From assembly GCA_023238725.1 (NCBI GenBank), contig CM041538.1, positions 1,625,682 to 1,689,681 on the forward strand: a stretch of DNA of 64,000 bases. The letters run 5' to 3'. Origin of the DNA: Scortum barcoo (taxonomy: Eukaryota > Chordata > Actinopteri > Centrarchiformes > Terapontidae). Positions 50,465 through 64,000 of the stretch are shown here, one piece after another. A model generated the notes under the pieces. The model made no database searches. It was not told where the DNA came from and was given only the letters and a program-made list of their open reading frames with translations. Position numbers and translations under genes: made by a program. Position 1 is the first letter of the stretch, and the number at the start of each line of letters is the position of its first letter.

Positions 50465-52411
50465 CAAGATCAGGAGTGCCTGTGAGCTTGCAGGCAGAGT
50501 ACATAGTGAAGTGGTTTAAGGAAAGCCTCATCTTAACCAGAGCTCCCATCTGTTATTTCCTACAGTGCTGGACAGACAATCGATATCTGCAGTGCAGATC
50601 TGCGACAACTGCTGATTGTCTTGGTGGACTCTCACAGCTAAATGAGATTTACTTCATTATACTGCTTTATCTAATTGCAGCAGCGCCAGCACAGAACCAC
50701 AAAATAGCCCCTGGAGAAATCAGACTGGTCAGTGGACCTGTGGCCACAAAGTATGATTCCATTCCATTTCTAATAGAGCGAATCAGAAAGTGTCTATTTA
50801 GGAAGGGATGAATACAAACACAGAAACAGGAAGAATAGAAGCTGGGTAATTACACTGTATGTGGACAATATCTCATTTTCTGTCTGCATATTTTACCAAT
50901 AAATCTATCGGCTGTTAGCAGTTTTTATAGTTAAAGAAACATTCTTCATTGTGGATTTGATAGAAAGGAAGGTTTTCGGAATTAAACAACCTGGTTCCTT
51001 TCTACTGCAAGCAATCTGAAAGCCTCCAATAATGTGTGTTCACATCTACTCATTATCAATTTGAATGTTATGTTTTTGAAGGCTCTGATCAATCCCTGCA
51101 TTGATCTGCCTTTAATCACAATATACACACACATTACACATGCAAACAGTCTGATAGATTAGCCGAGTGGCTTAGAGGCAGCCACAGCAGCCATGTGGAG
51201 GCTGATCCACCCACCAACCTCCCTCACTGATAAGATGGAGCGTGGGAGAGGAGGCTCTTGGGAACAATCACTGAAGAGTCTCAGGGGACAGCAAGGACAT
51301 GGAGCACACACGTATACACAAACACATTATTCTGCCACATTCTTGTGTTTTTGCACAAATAAACTTCATGTGACTGCTCCGCCTTACCAAACAATGCCAC
51401 AGCATGTTCATTTCGATGAACATCAGGTAAACAGGACTTTGTACTGATAGATGTGTCTGTGGCACAGAGTTTTTGAAACTCTTATGTAATCAAATGATAG
51501 CTGCCATACCTGGGGCTCACAAACAGTGCTGGAAACAGCTGGAGTTGACAGACCCTGTGCCATGTAAGCCTGGATCGAATCCTGGGGAGCAGCTTGGGAC
51601 ATATTGTCCTCACCTTGTCATATTTTCAGGGTGTTACTAACAATGATTAACATGATTAATGAATGCATTTCAGTTCACAAATGTACAAAATGTCCACCAC
51701 AACCTCCCACAGTCCAAAGGGGCATCCAACAAGTGTCTTATTTTGTCAGAACGACAGTCTAAACTCCAGATTCAGTTTACTGTGACAGAAAACAAAGAAA
51801 AGCAGCAAATCCCCACATTTGTTGAGCTAAAACTAGTGAATGTTTGGCTAAAGCACAAAGGTTCATTTAGCATTCTACAACACAAGGCTGTGTAATGAAA
51901 TGCAAGCTGTAGTCCCTTCACATCAAACACAAACTAAATATACAAACAGTGCTTGGTATGTGTCAGATCCTTACACATACCAAACTGATATCTAACTTTT
52001 TAATTAATAAGTGACTTAAACATGTCATCAACTATAAGTTTCTTTTAATCGATTAGTCCACCAATCATGGCAGCTCTCTCACGGAGCACATTTTTACTCC
52101 ACACAAGCAAGTGTTCTTCGATTTCTGCACACTAATGATTCAAGCCCAGGACCGGTTAAAATTCGGCACACAAGTGTGTCTAGTCCCCATCAAAGAGAAA
52201 AAGAGGGTCAGGCACAGGAGAGCAAAAGAGAGACAGAGAGAAAAAAAGGCAGAAGCAATGAAAGAAAAGAGGAGAGACAAAGACACACACACAGACAGCC
52301 ACGGGGGAATCTGGGATCTCAAAGCCAATGAGACAGTGAAGATCTCCACTTTTAGATCTGTGCCTGAGCAAACATGAGACTACTACCAATTATCACCTCC
52401 TGCACCTGCCA

Positions 52412-52476
52412 ACACGCACACACAGACACACAGACAGACACACACAGACAGACAGACACACACACACACACACACG
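52412..52476. repeat. (CA)n/(GACA)n microsatellite
   Basis: Mixed CACA and GACA units, about 65 bases. Confidence 0.9.
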
Positions 52477-53410
52477 TAGCACGCCTTGTTCCTCCCCAGT
52501 CTACCAGTGGGGCTCTCCTTTTCAGCAGGGCTGCTGGGTGTTAATGAACCCATCTCCTCCGTGTTAATGAAGCCATTCACAGGTCTGTTCCCTCCTCCTG
52601 CTCCTCTGGTGCCCCTCAAAATCTTCCATATCCACCTCCTGAATTTTTACACAGCTCTGGATAAAGAGCATCAATCTGTGGACTAAAAGGAGTTTCACAT
52701 AAAATAAAGCTTTTATCCAGCTCAGGACTTGGCATTTAGTGTCATATTTTTTCTCCACTCCATTCTCCTCTGGGCCAGAGCCACAGCACAGCATGAAGCG
52801 CAGATTTCCCCGAGGTAAATGCTTCAGGGAAATCTTTGAGGTAGAAACCTGAGATGTTTAGGTAGTGTGGTATCAGGTTACACAATGCAAACAGTATAAT
52901 GGCTGTGTGTTCATGCACACAGTGTGACCCCAGAGGAGTAAATGACATAAGTCTAGTATCTGGAGGAAATCGATTGCAATGCTGGAAGGGGCTGACACTC
53001 CAGGACTCATCACAGTGATAAACAGAGTGTGACAGTACCTGAGGGCCTGAGTTCCTTTAGGCACAATATTGGGCACAACAGCTCATGCAATGGCATGTAG
53101 CGTTAGTTTTGGACAAACAGAGTGTCCAACATAGACTAAGCCGGGCTGTTCATATGGAGTGTCCACCTGATGAGTGGAAGCTCTGGTTTTAGCTCTGGTT
53201 TTGGTCTCCACCAGCACGTTAGCTGGTAGAGTATAGCGGCTTCATCTTCAGAGTTTTCAGGCTGGAGAGCAAAGATGTAAAAAAGTAGAGTAGGTAGAGC
53301 TGAGTGGAACTGCAAAGATGGGACTACTTCTCTGTGGGTTAGGTTACTTCAAAGGACATCTTTCACATTACATGTAGTGATTTGATCCAAGTGGAGTCTA
53401 AAAACATTTT

Positions 53411-54097
53411 ACGAATACGAATACGAATACGAACAACTTTATTGATCCCGAGAAGGAAATTGTTGTGCCAGAGTACAGGAAAAAAATACTAACAACAATA
53501 AATAATAAAAATTGTCTAAACAGTAAAAATAAGAGAATAAGAAATACAAATACAACTATAAAGTGTCTAAAGTAACAAGATTAGATAAGGAGTGCACAGG
53601 AGTTGCTGTATAAAAAGAGTGATCCAAGTCTGAGACATTTGCATTGATGACAAACTATTTCCAAGAAAAAAGATACTGCAATGAAGAATATTGCACATAA
53701 TAATAGACTATTGTATGAATATACTATCACCTATAAAACTATGCCAGTGTACATATTTACACATAAATAGAATAGAAAATATTGCACGTTATCGTTATGA
53801 ACAGATATATTGCAAATCTTATTTACAGTAACGTTTTTTTAAAGGTTTTTTTTTTTTTTTTTTTTTTAAGTTTTTTAAAGTTAAGTTTCCCTGTGGCTGA
53901 AGGGGGAGGAATTGAATTATAAAGTCTGTTTGTGTCGGCTGTCTTCAGCCTGCTGCCCCAGCACACTACAGCGTAGAAGATGACGCTGGATACCACAGAG
54001 TGATAAAACATCTGCAGCATGGTCCTGCAGACGTTGAAAGATCTGAGCCTCCTGAGGAAGAACAAGCGGCTCTGACCCTTTTTGTAGATGGCATCAG
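53411..54097 (-). mobile_element. L2/CR1-type LINE, second family, 3' end fragment
   Basis: Minus-strand fragment of a reverse transcriptase C-terminus (FFLRRLRSFNVCRTMLQMFY and SVVSSVIFYAVVCWGSRL at 53830-54065). On the plus strand its 3' end reads tttattgatcccgagaagga at about 53438, preceded by a short (CGAATA)n tail at 53411-53432. A 23-base poly(T) tract lies inside at about 53846. It is distinct from the L2-type copies at 13, 38 and 55 kb. 5' truncated. Confidence 0.7.
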
Positions 54098-55249
54098 TGT
54101 TTGTAGTTTATTGGACACGCATTTTAGCATTAAACATTAGCATTTGTTTGTTAACATCAGATATATATATCAAAATATACACATTTCTTGCTTTAAAATA
54201 CAGATTATTACACATCAGGAACAGTTTTCCTGGTGGACGGGCTAGCATGGTAGGTGTTCATTGTGTGATTGGGAGGCCAACTGTAAAACGCTTTGTCTGT
54301 AGAAAAGCGCTACATGAGTCAGTCCATTAGATTAGCATATCACTGCTGATACAATTTTCTGTCATTACTTTTTCCACGTGCTCATCATATTGCATTGTTG
54401 TTTTACAGGTGGAGGAACATCCCTGTGTTTCCTCTCAAAGACACAATTATTCTTGACAATATTTCAATTATAATGTTGTCAACATTCGAGTTGTTTTATT
54501 CACCAAATTTGGATTGAACACAACGTTAATTGCACGTTCAATTTTATGAAAAAGTCTAAGCAGGTTTCTCTGTTGTGTTGTAAACACAAGCACATGTTAG
54601 CTGATAGTGCTGGTTGTGACTTTGGGTTGGATTTGATTGGTTTTTGTATACCAATTTGATTGGTGTATTAAAGCTGTGAGCTAAAAGTGACTGTCTGACA
54701 GAGAGAATGAAATGATGCCTGAGGCATCTGTCAAACTGCGTGCATGTAGTAGAATTCATCGAAACCATCTTTGCAGCATTTTTACTGCCAATATGTCAGA
54801 CTAGAGGCATGATATATAAATGGTAATAAAGTGCTACTTATTCAAGGACAAGATGTCATCCCTGTTAGAATGTAGTCCAACCCGGCATGGTCAGTTAACA
54901 CCAGTCTGACCTCCAAGTCGCTGCAGAACTGTTTGACATTTGGTTAACATTTGTTCCATCCCAGCCATTACGATTTCCTCTGTGCTACTTATTCTATCAT
55001 TTTTATGCTATGTAAATCCTTAATTCCCACTTCAGTGTTCATCTCGGCTCCATCTGCAGTGTCTTTTCTTCTTAAAGTCAGACAAACAAGTCGTTGCTGG
55101 TGTTATTATACTCATTTGGAATAAACTCTTGTGTTGTTTTTTATTTTTACATCACTTCCATTTTTATTCTGTTCAGAGGCATAATCCATAATCCATCATA
55201 ATCCATGCTTCAGTTTAGACCTTTACTACCTTTACCTTTGTTCATTTAT

Positions 55250-55968
<719 letters not shown>

Positions 55969-58900
55969 TCTAGAAAAAGTAAAACTGTCATTTCACCTGT
56001 CTCAGATTATTATAGTGGTCCTTTTACCCACTCACTCACTTTACTTACTGCTCATCTTTGTGTAGAATTTCATCCAATCTGACAATCATGTTGTGTAGTT
56101 TCTGCTGGCCTGGCTTAAGTCAAAGTGAATAGTCTGGTAAAGCAGATTTATTTCCAAATTTAGGTTACTGTGACACACTGTCTTAATATCTACTCCAAAA
56201 CTGAGTTGGAGCTCAAGAAGAGCTCAGTCATCCTCCACAACGTGTTAAATGGACTGTTGGCGAGTTTGCTCGTTGACAATCAGCCAGTACTGCTGCAGGG
56301 TCAGGCCTCTGTCATGTTCTGGTGGGAGTCATGTGCCTCGGGCACTGTCCCACGAACACAATACATGAACAACAAAAGAAAATCAGTGTGTGTAACTATT
56401 TATATATTGATATAACTTAGAAGGCCTCTTGGAAATATGAACATTCCATCTAGCAGATTTTGGGTGAATTCTTAACAGATAAAAAAAATCCATTATGTGG
56501 TATGATTGGCAGATTCTGTCCCAATGCAGTGGACAGACATTGCACAGACAGTCACCTGAACTGTGATGCACACCACGATGATAGAGCAACAGGTCCTCTG
56601 ATTTAAGTGATGTGTGTTAAGAGTGATGAGAAGGAATCTGAAAAGTTCATTGTTTTACAGATCAGGGATCAGCAGTGTGGATAAACTACTGTCATGTTTT
56701 TTTGTTTTTTATATATTCTGATGTAGATATGGATATTTAAAGATCTAGATCATTGTGTATGATGAAATAAACAGGAGATATTAAAATATTAAATATTTAT
56801 TCTATATTAAAAGTATACAGAAATCCCTGACAGCTCAAACATTTCCATAACCTCACAGTATGATTGCATCACCCAACCCTATCATGGTGAAATGCACCAT
56901 GTGCCAAATACATGCATTTTATAGAGTTTTACAGCCTGAGGGGTCACCTCTAAGGCAAGGGTTACAAGATAAATGTCAGCCTTTGTAATATGCAAGCACA
57001 GTGTGAAAGCAGAAATATTCTGCAACACAGAATCATGCTTTTTTCCAGACTTCTAGACTACAAAATATTTTAGCTGCTCTAGAAATGATTGAGGTGATCA
57101 GTCTGAAGAGGAACGGTCTCTCTTTCACTGTCGGCAACTGGTACTGTATACAACCTGTGATGATGATTGACTTTGCTTCCTTTAAAAAGGGCTCAAAAAT
57201 GTCATCTGAACACGAACCGTAAGAAAGCAGCCCAGGTGCTGGTAGTGTGCACTGATAACCCACACATTCATCACACAGTGCTTACTTTGGGCCCAGCAGT
57301 CTGGGAAACTGAAGGAAACAAATGTACATCCAGTATGCAGATCAACAGCAGACATAACAACCAAGAGTAGGAAGACCCAGCCCACAAACTCAGTAATGTT
57401 TTACACCAAAGTATACCATGAATATAGCCTCAGACGTATATTAAAAAAAAAAAAAAAAAGTCTTTAAAGCCATCTAACATCTCTAAGACGTGCATTTAAG
57501 AACTCTGTGCCTCACTGCACTGCTGAACAAACACTCTGTCTCTGTTTTTATGTTCTATGTTGCTTTAATGACAACTCGCGCTTTACTCTTTATAGCTCCA
57601 CTTAACACTGAAAGACTGAACGTTGAGGGGGAGTAAGTGCATGTAAGTCATTATGACTGAAAGATTACAGTCATTCTGCTGCTCTGTATATAAGGAGCAG
57701 ACTAAAGTCAGAATAACATGACATGCACACTATAGATGCAAAGCTAATCTTCAAAGGACAGCTGTCGCCCTGTCCTGATTGATCTGACACACACACACAC
57801 ACACTTCACAAAACAATGTGGGTGAGGGCTCTTTCCAGCCATACACCATACAGTTGGATTATGGATGAAATAAATGCCGGATTTTAAATTGCATCATCTT
57901 GAAATCAGCAACTCCCCCCCACCAACATCCATCCCCTCCTCTTCCTCCCGTACAATCCCATAATCCTCCCTGAGCCAGGCCTTCCCACAGAGATGGGACC
58001 ACACCCCGCTGTTCTGGACAAAGGGACAAAATATTTGGCTATTTGATACTTTGTACAGCACTAAAACCTCCAGCAGCAAGAATCTCTTGCAAAAGCAATG
58101 CATTTGCTTTAGCCTGTAGGGCAGATTAGATATCTTTATTGTTCTTTGTGAACTGGCAGAAGCTGTGGATCTGACACAGAATAACTATGATGCTGGCAAA
58201 TCTCAGGATGGAGCACATATTGATTTTACAACATGTAGGGCAATGTGATCAAGGGGAGAAGAGGATTTTACCCCCAAGTCTACAAAAGAAGCCTGTCTCA
58301 CCTGTGTTAAGATAGTCACCTAAAAGGTTAAATTGTTAGATTCATTGTTTGGACTGTCACAATTTAGAAACCTATAAAATGAAACGTCAACGTTCAAGGT
58401 CTGACATGTTATTATCAACACGCTGTTGAACGTTTTGCAGATATAAGAAACACCTTTCATGAGAGATAATGATCCTTGGAAAGTGCAAGTCAGGCCTGTG
58501 TGTTCAGACTGAACTGAGCTGTGACTCACAATGTAACAGTGTAGTGCTAACTGTTGGGCTCCATGTGCTGTGTGTCACTGCTGCACCTCCAACTGTTGAC
58601 AAACTACAACACAAAGTGCAGTGCAGCTGTCACTCTCACCTGACACAGGGTCTTTAACCTCACCTCTCTCCCTCAGTCTGAAAACCTCTGTCCTACATCA
58701 AGAGGAGACAAATGTGCTGGACGGCATCAGAGGAGCATGTTGCATCGTCTCAGTGATACAAAGTCCAGTCCCACAGCTACAGGTGAGTCCATCCACCCAC
58801 AATGGAACGTCGACACAGCAAACACAGGGGTGTGTGTGGTGCACAAGTTGAAGGTCATATTTACAGATTTCCTGTAAAAACAGTTGCATGATATCCTCTG

Positions 58901-59171
58901 CAGCTCTGCAGGAGATGACAGAGGACTGAACCTCTATAAACATTGTATTCTTAAAAGGTTCACTTAATAGCTTTTTCCATTCCATTCTGGAAGCACAGAA
59001 TAGCTCCTTGTTTAAGTCTAACTCAGAGGGTAGAGACTGTTGGCAGCACAAACATCTCAGAGAAGTTCAGGGAAGGGTTAATGGAGAAAATAGTAGGGAA
59101 ACATCAGGGGAAAGCCACATGATTATGTGGTGTGAGGCAAACACACAGCCACCCACACTCTGACCCACCCA

Positions 59172-59219
<48 letters not shown>
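59172..59219. repeat. (CA)n microsatellite
   Basis: About 24 uninterrupted CA units. Confidence 0.9.
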
Positions 59220-59222
<3 letters not shown>

Positions 59223-59465
59223 ACCTGACCCTAGCTGGGAGAAGCTGTCGTGCCAGATTAAAGCAAAACCTTGATCAGCCTTGTTTGTAGTTCTGAACTA
59301 TGACCCACCAACCCCCCAACACCCGTTATTCTCTGTGAAAATACTGAATGACATAGCAGCCTGAAAGACACGTGGTTGAAGGACAAGCAATACACGGCAA
59401 AGTTCTTTACAATCATTGCTTTACACTCTGGGTCAGTGTCTCAGTAGATGACATTTACTCTACTA

Positions 59466-59829
59466 CAGTGGTCTCCAACCTTTTTTGCAGCACAGACCGG
59501 TTTCACGCAAGATAGAATTTCGCGGACCGGGAGGAGTGCACTGGGGGTATAATCGTATAATTAAATTAAATTAAACAACATAATAATTAACATAAATTCT
59601 TAAATAAAATTCTCCAAAGACGGAGAATCAGTAGGAACCGTGCACTTGTTTCTCTGCAATGAGCCGGTGACTTCTCAAGCTCGCGAAGAGGAACAGATGA
59701 AAGTTAGTAAACCAATATCCAATAAAAAAAAATAAATAAAACAGTAACTAAAATGGAAATATAACAGTTTTTTTTATTCTTTCTTCGCAGCCCAGTACTG
59801 GTCTGCGGCCCGGAGGTTGGGGACCTCTG
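59466..59829. mobile_element. hAT-like non-autonomous DNA element
   Basis: 364 bases flanked by an exact 8-base target duplication, ctctacta (59458-59465 and 59830-59837), the length typical of hAT elements. Termini are inverted: it begins cagtggtctccaacct and its reverse complement begins cagaggtccccaacct. Subterminal 'cagaccggt' and 'tggtctgcggcccgg' segments are also roughly inverted. No transposase frame. Confidence 0.85.
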
Positions 59830-62266
59830 CTCTACTAAGTTCATTTTTGTACATCCTTACATGTATGCATGGAGTGTCTATGTCAACTAATTCATCACAT
59901 CCCAAATCTGAGGAAAGGCATCACTACCTGTCTATATCTGGAAGAAGATGCATTTGTCCAAGTTACTGTTTCTTCATTTCAACTGATGCAAGTACTATTT
60001 CTATATACATGCACATACTATATAATCATACCCAGTGTACGTCTCTCTGTGGGTGGGTGAGTGCTTAACGTGTTTTCAAAGTCTAAGGCTGGACAATGAG
60101 TAGGATGACAGCAGCAGAGCCCTAACAGACCGTGACAGGCCCTTCTGATCAGATTACCCAACTATTAGACAGAAACACGCTCACTTATCCAGACAAACAA
60201 TGTTTACATGGAGCACATTGCGAATACATTCACACGTGATTAAATGGTATTATGAGCCAGAGGCCAGTGGGCGGCTGTCGGTCACAGTGAAGAGACAGAG
60301 CCGTCTGACACATGTAGACCTGAATATAGATGTCACAAAGGTTCCCCTCTCTGTCTCAAACTACAGCATTTGATGTACACTATTTCAAGTCATACCACGG
60401 ACTGACGACAACGTTCGGGTGAGTCCTCTCCTGCAGCCAACACCTTTATCATCACATGTAATCTTAAGAACAATATCACATACAGTAATTATTGAAGTAT
60501 ACAACAAAGACAGTTCTCAAATATCAAAAACTACAAACCAAACCACAGAGTTACGGACTGAGGTTGAAACAATCATCGAAACCACTTCACTGATCTAGAT
60601 TCACAATCCAGACCACCAGTATCCTAAGCCAGACTCCAGGATCAGAATCAGTCCCAACCCAGGCATTTTGTCATGGTCTGGTATAGACTTTAAGGCCTGA
60701 TCTGTTCAGATCAGCAGCCCTCTGCCTGTTGGCTCCAGGTACACCAGCTGTCAAAAACATCCCATCACACACTGTTAACAGAATAGAACAGTGTTGTGAG
60801 CGCCTCAACAAAAGCTAAACCCCAGAGTGCTTAAAACAAATACATAGCAGTCTCAGTTACTGATGTGACAGGGTGCTTCATTTCAGCTCACTACTTTCTT
60901 CAGTCTGTGGCTGAAGAAAGGAAGCAGAGCTGCAAGCAACTATTTTCATCACTGAGTGATCTGCTGATTCTTTTTTCTCTTGATACTTGATAAATCATTT
61001 CATATATCAAATGGCAGAATCAATGACCATATCAGTATTCTCAGAGTCATCAAATTGCTTGTTTTTCAAACCAAACCACAAATTATTCGATTTGCAGTTC
61101 CATAAAACAGACAAAAGCAGACGATGCTCATATTTAAGAAGCTGGAATCAGAGAGTGTCTAGCATTTTAATTGGAAAATGGCTTGATCACAATGATTGCA
61201 GAATGATTTTCTGTCAGTCACCTAACAAATGAACCTAGTGATGGTTTCAATTCTAAAACAACCAAAGAACCATGTTTCCTTGATACAGAGCTCATTACCT
61301 GCTGTCAAAAATATCAACATTTACAGAAACAGGAAAATATTTCAAAACATTCACAAAGGTTGTCTGCAGATGGACTGGGAGTGGGGGAGAATATTTCACT
61401 AATATGTACATGGTTGCAGAACAGAAATATGAGTACACACTAAAAATGATGAAAATCAGCATTCCATGAAGTTTACTGCCAAAACAGCTGTTTACTGCCC
61501 AATACATATCTGAAACCGACTCTGAATTCTCTCTCACAATCTAGGCACAGGCATGACCTGAAATTTCAGTTGCCGAGATGCAACGTAACAGAACTGGAAA
61601 TTTCGGTTGTGATGGGGCGTGTTGGCAGAGTCAGTGAACCGTTAAGAGTATGTGGTTCCTCAATGCCAGCATTCTGTACACAGAAGATCAGGCTTTACAA
61701 GGAACAACCATGATGGGCCCATTCTTAGTAAAACATTACAGGCACCACACAATCAGCCATTTACAGTAGACGTTAATAATGTTCATGTTAAATTATTCCA
61801 TGATCTCAGAAAAAAACAGCGCTTTCATTGACTGGCAGGTGCCTATCAAAATCTTATACAAGGCAGAATCAACAGGTTAGCTCTCATAGTAAATCACTGC
61901 AGCAGGCACATTAAACCACAGGTAACCATAGAAACAGCAGGAATGATGTGTAGCTCTCGCTGGTAAATCTTCAGCGCTTTGAGCAGCATCTTACAGTCTT
62001 CATTGAAACAAGTCTGCTCAATTCTTGATTTTTTACTCTGTGAGTTTGTTTAATGAACTCCAGTCAGTGAAGAAGACCTTGAGAAGTGGTTAAAAGCTAC
62101 AGAAAAGCTAGTAAGTGGACTACTTTTCCCAAACACTGCCTTGCTTTTCTCAAGTATGATAAAAAAAAAGCCAACACTTTGTGAAGGCAACACTTTCCAG
62201 AGTTTACTGCAGAGCACCAACTCTTCTTTTATTTTACTGTGCAAGAAGATGTAAGTGCATTTACAA

Positions 62267-62420
62267 GAACTGAAGTTCAAGTTCAACTTTTATTTGTCAC
62301 ATATAATACAGAGTATATATATATCATACAATACAGAATATTGTCATAATGAAGTGTGTGAACTCCTTTAATTATGCAAATGTATCACAGAATAAGAATA
62401 AAGAATTGAAATAAGCAATA
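62267..62420 (-). mobile_element. Probable LINE/SINE 3' end fragment
   Basis: The plus strand reads gttcaagttcaacttttatt then tgtcacata. Its reverse complement ends with AATAAAAGTTGAACTTGAAC, the kind of polyadenylation-like motif plus short tandem tail seen at L2/CR1-type 3' ends. Only a fragment; family not determined. Confidence 0.4.
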
Positions 62421-62490
62421 CATTAACTGGGAATTCTGACTGTGTATCTGAAGAAATGAAGAACAGCATCACTGAGAAGTGTTTGCTATA

Positions 62491-64000
62491 CAATGGGGGA
62501 AATAAGTATTGGACACGCCAACTTTTTTCTCAACTTTTTTCTCATTATATTTACTTTCCAAAGATGCCATTCATGTGACATTTCTTCCAGACACTGGTAT
62601 TAACTCAAATAATCCACACATGAAAAGAAATCACAAGATTCAAGTCCATAAATAATGATTATGTGGAATTAAGTGCAATAATTGAATTCACATAACACAG
62701 GAAAAAAGTATTGAACACACCATGGGAAAGCTGGAAAGCTATAATTTGTATAGTTTGGCAAGGAAAGGCACCATACCATCTCAAACCTGAAAGTAATTAG
62801 TCTTTGTACTTCCTATAAGTGCAAACCAACATCAGCTGGGTTAGTGCTAATTGATGGCCTTTAAACAGGTTGTTTTTTCACCAAGTAGTCAAACAAGACA
62901 CATCTCATGATGGGTAAAAGCAAGGAGCTCTCTCAAGACCTTCGCAGCCTGATTGTTGCTCAACATAGCATGGTTATGCAAACTCAAAGAATGAATTCCA
63001 ATGAATTGGAACTGTCCATAGACTTATCTCAAAGATAAAGTATTCCAGTAAGCACCGTTGGTTAGCCACAGAAGTGCATCCAGAAGCATCACCTTATCAT
63101 CAACAGGCCGCGCACAGGAGCTCCTCGCACCAGGGAGTCAGAAAGATGGTCACAGAGTTCAGAGAGCTTCTCAAGTGAAGGACCACCCAAAGGAAAGCAG
63201 CAGAAAGACATGACAGAGAAATAAAATGGAAGCAGTATGGACTCAAACTCCAATGGCAAGGCATGTTGAAGCTCGCTTAAAGTTTGCTAAACAGCATCTG
63301 TTTAATACTGGGAGAATGTTGTCTGGTCAATGAGACCAAAATTGAACTTTTTGGCTGTCATACTACACACCATGTTTGGAGGAGAAATGGCACTGCACAT
63401 CACCCAAATAACACTATACCAACAGTGAAGTTTGGTGGAAATTTGGAAACATGGTGGAAACATTGGCATTTCTCATCTCGGGGTACTGGCAGACTTCAGT
63501 CATAATTGAAGGAGCAATGAATGGAAACATCTATCGGCAAATTCTTGAGATGAACCTGCTGCCATCCACCAGTAAATGATGAAGATGAGACGTGGCTGGA
63601 CCTTTCAACAGAACAACGATCCGAAGCACACGGCAAAGTTGACTCTCGACTCGATGGTTTAAAAAAAAGAAAATCAATGTGTTAGAATGGCCCAGTCAAT
63701 CACCTGACTTAAATCCGATTGAACATTTTGTGGAAAATAACTAAAGATAAGGGTTCACCAGAGGGAACCAAAGAATATTCAAGATTTGAAGACAATCTGT
63801 GCGGAGGAATGGGCAAAAATCACACCTGAGCAGTGTGGGCGAAAGTTCATACATACAAGAAGCGTCTGGAAGCATCATTGCAAACGTCAAAGGCTTCTCC
63901 ACAAAGGCTTCGTCTGCAGTTAATTCATGATAAGATTTATGCAATCTTGTGATTCTTTTCATGTGTTATGGATTAATTCCATAATCATTAATTACCAGTG
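62491..64000 (+). mobile_element. Tc1-like transposon relic, right end beyond window
   Basis: Starts after TA (62489-62490) with caatgggggaaataagtatt, a typical Tc1-type terminus. A related inner direct repeat (aggaaaaaagtattgaacac, about 62700) gives an IR/DR-like left end. The transposase starts MGKSKELSQDLRSLIVAQHS at 62910. Frames are broken, but the DDE blocks are visible: WS-NETKIELFG near 63325, QNNDPKHTAK near 63620 and WPSQSPDLNPIEHF near 63690. The first two catalytic aspartates read as Asn. The inner part of the right inverted repeat (63943-63965) matches 62617-62640; the outer part lies past 64000. Confidence 0.85.

Noticed and set aside
51160..51185. tRNA-like A box (agccgagtggcttagaggc)
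   Set aside because: No B box and no cloverleaf pairing in the next 90 bases.
57894..58103. Minus-strand open frame with an acidic, glycine-rich tail
   Set aside because: No similarity to a cadherin exon and no suitable splice sites; most likely chance.

Overview
The window is vertebrate genomic DNA, almost certainly from a teleost fish. The gene is split into short exons with GT-AG introns. Its interspersed repeats are typical of teleosts: two near full-length RTE/Rex3-like LINEs with GATG tails, several L2/CR1-type LINEs, a Tc1-like element, and hAT-like and piggyBac-like non-autonomous elements. There are also many CA/TG and TA microsatellites. I see nothing prokaryotic, viral or CRISPR-like.

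The only protein-coding gene I can support is cdh2 (N-cadherin), on the minus strand. Twelve consecutive exons, numbers 3 to 14 by mammalian numbering, lie between 34429 and 8598. They encode most of the prodomain, the furin site, all five extracellular cadherin repeats (EC1-EC5), the transmembrane helix and the juxtamembrane catenin-binding segment. The EC1 and EC2-EC3 sequences match N-cadherin rather than R-cadherin (cdh4). The signal-peptide exons 1-2 should lie to the right of 34429, beyond or hidden in a long intron. The last cytoplasmic exons 15-16 should lie left of base 1.

Layout: 1-8597, intron 14 with LINE copy A at 3669-7176; 8598-34429, exons 14 to 3 with introns carrying a MITE, an L2 LINE, a piggyBac-like element and a decayed CR1/L2 LINE; 34430-64000, the upstream intron with no exon found. 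That intron holds a degenerate satellite, an internally deleted L2 copy, LINE copy B at 42172-45656, a second L2 copy containing a long TA array, another LINE 3' fragment, a hAT-like element and a Tc1-like relic that runs off the right edge.

The main anomalies are three breaks in an otherwise intact cdh2. There is an extra base in a TT run in exon 6, a probable extra base in an A run in exon 3, and a displaced exon 7 splice donor abutting a CA array. The two Rex3-like copies also differ by many small indels. Residual assembly error is the simplest explanation, but real lesions cannot be excluded from this sequence alone. I found no clear undescribed biological system.
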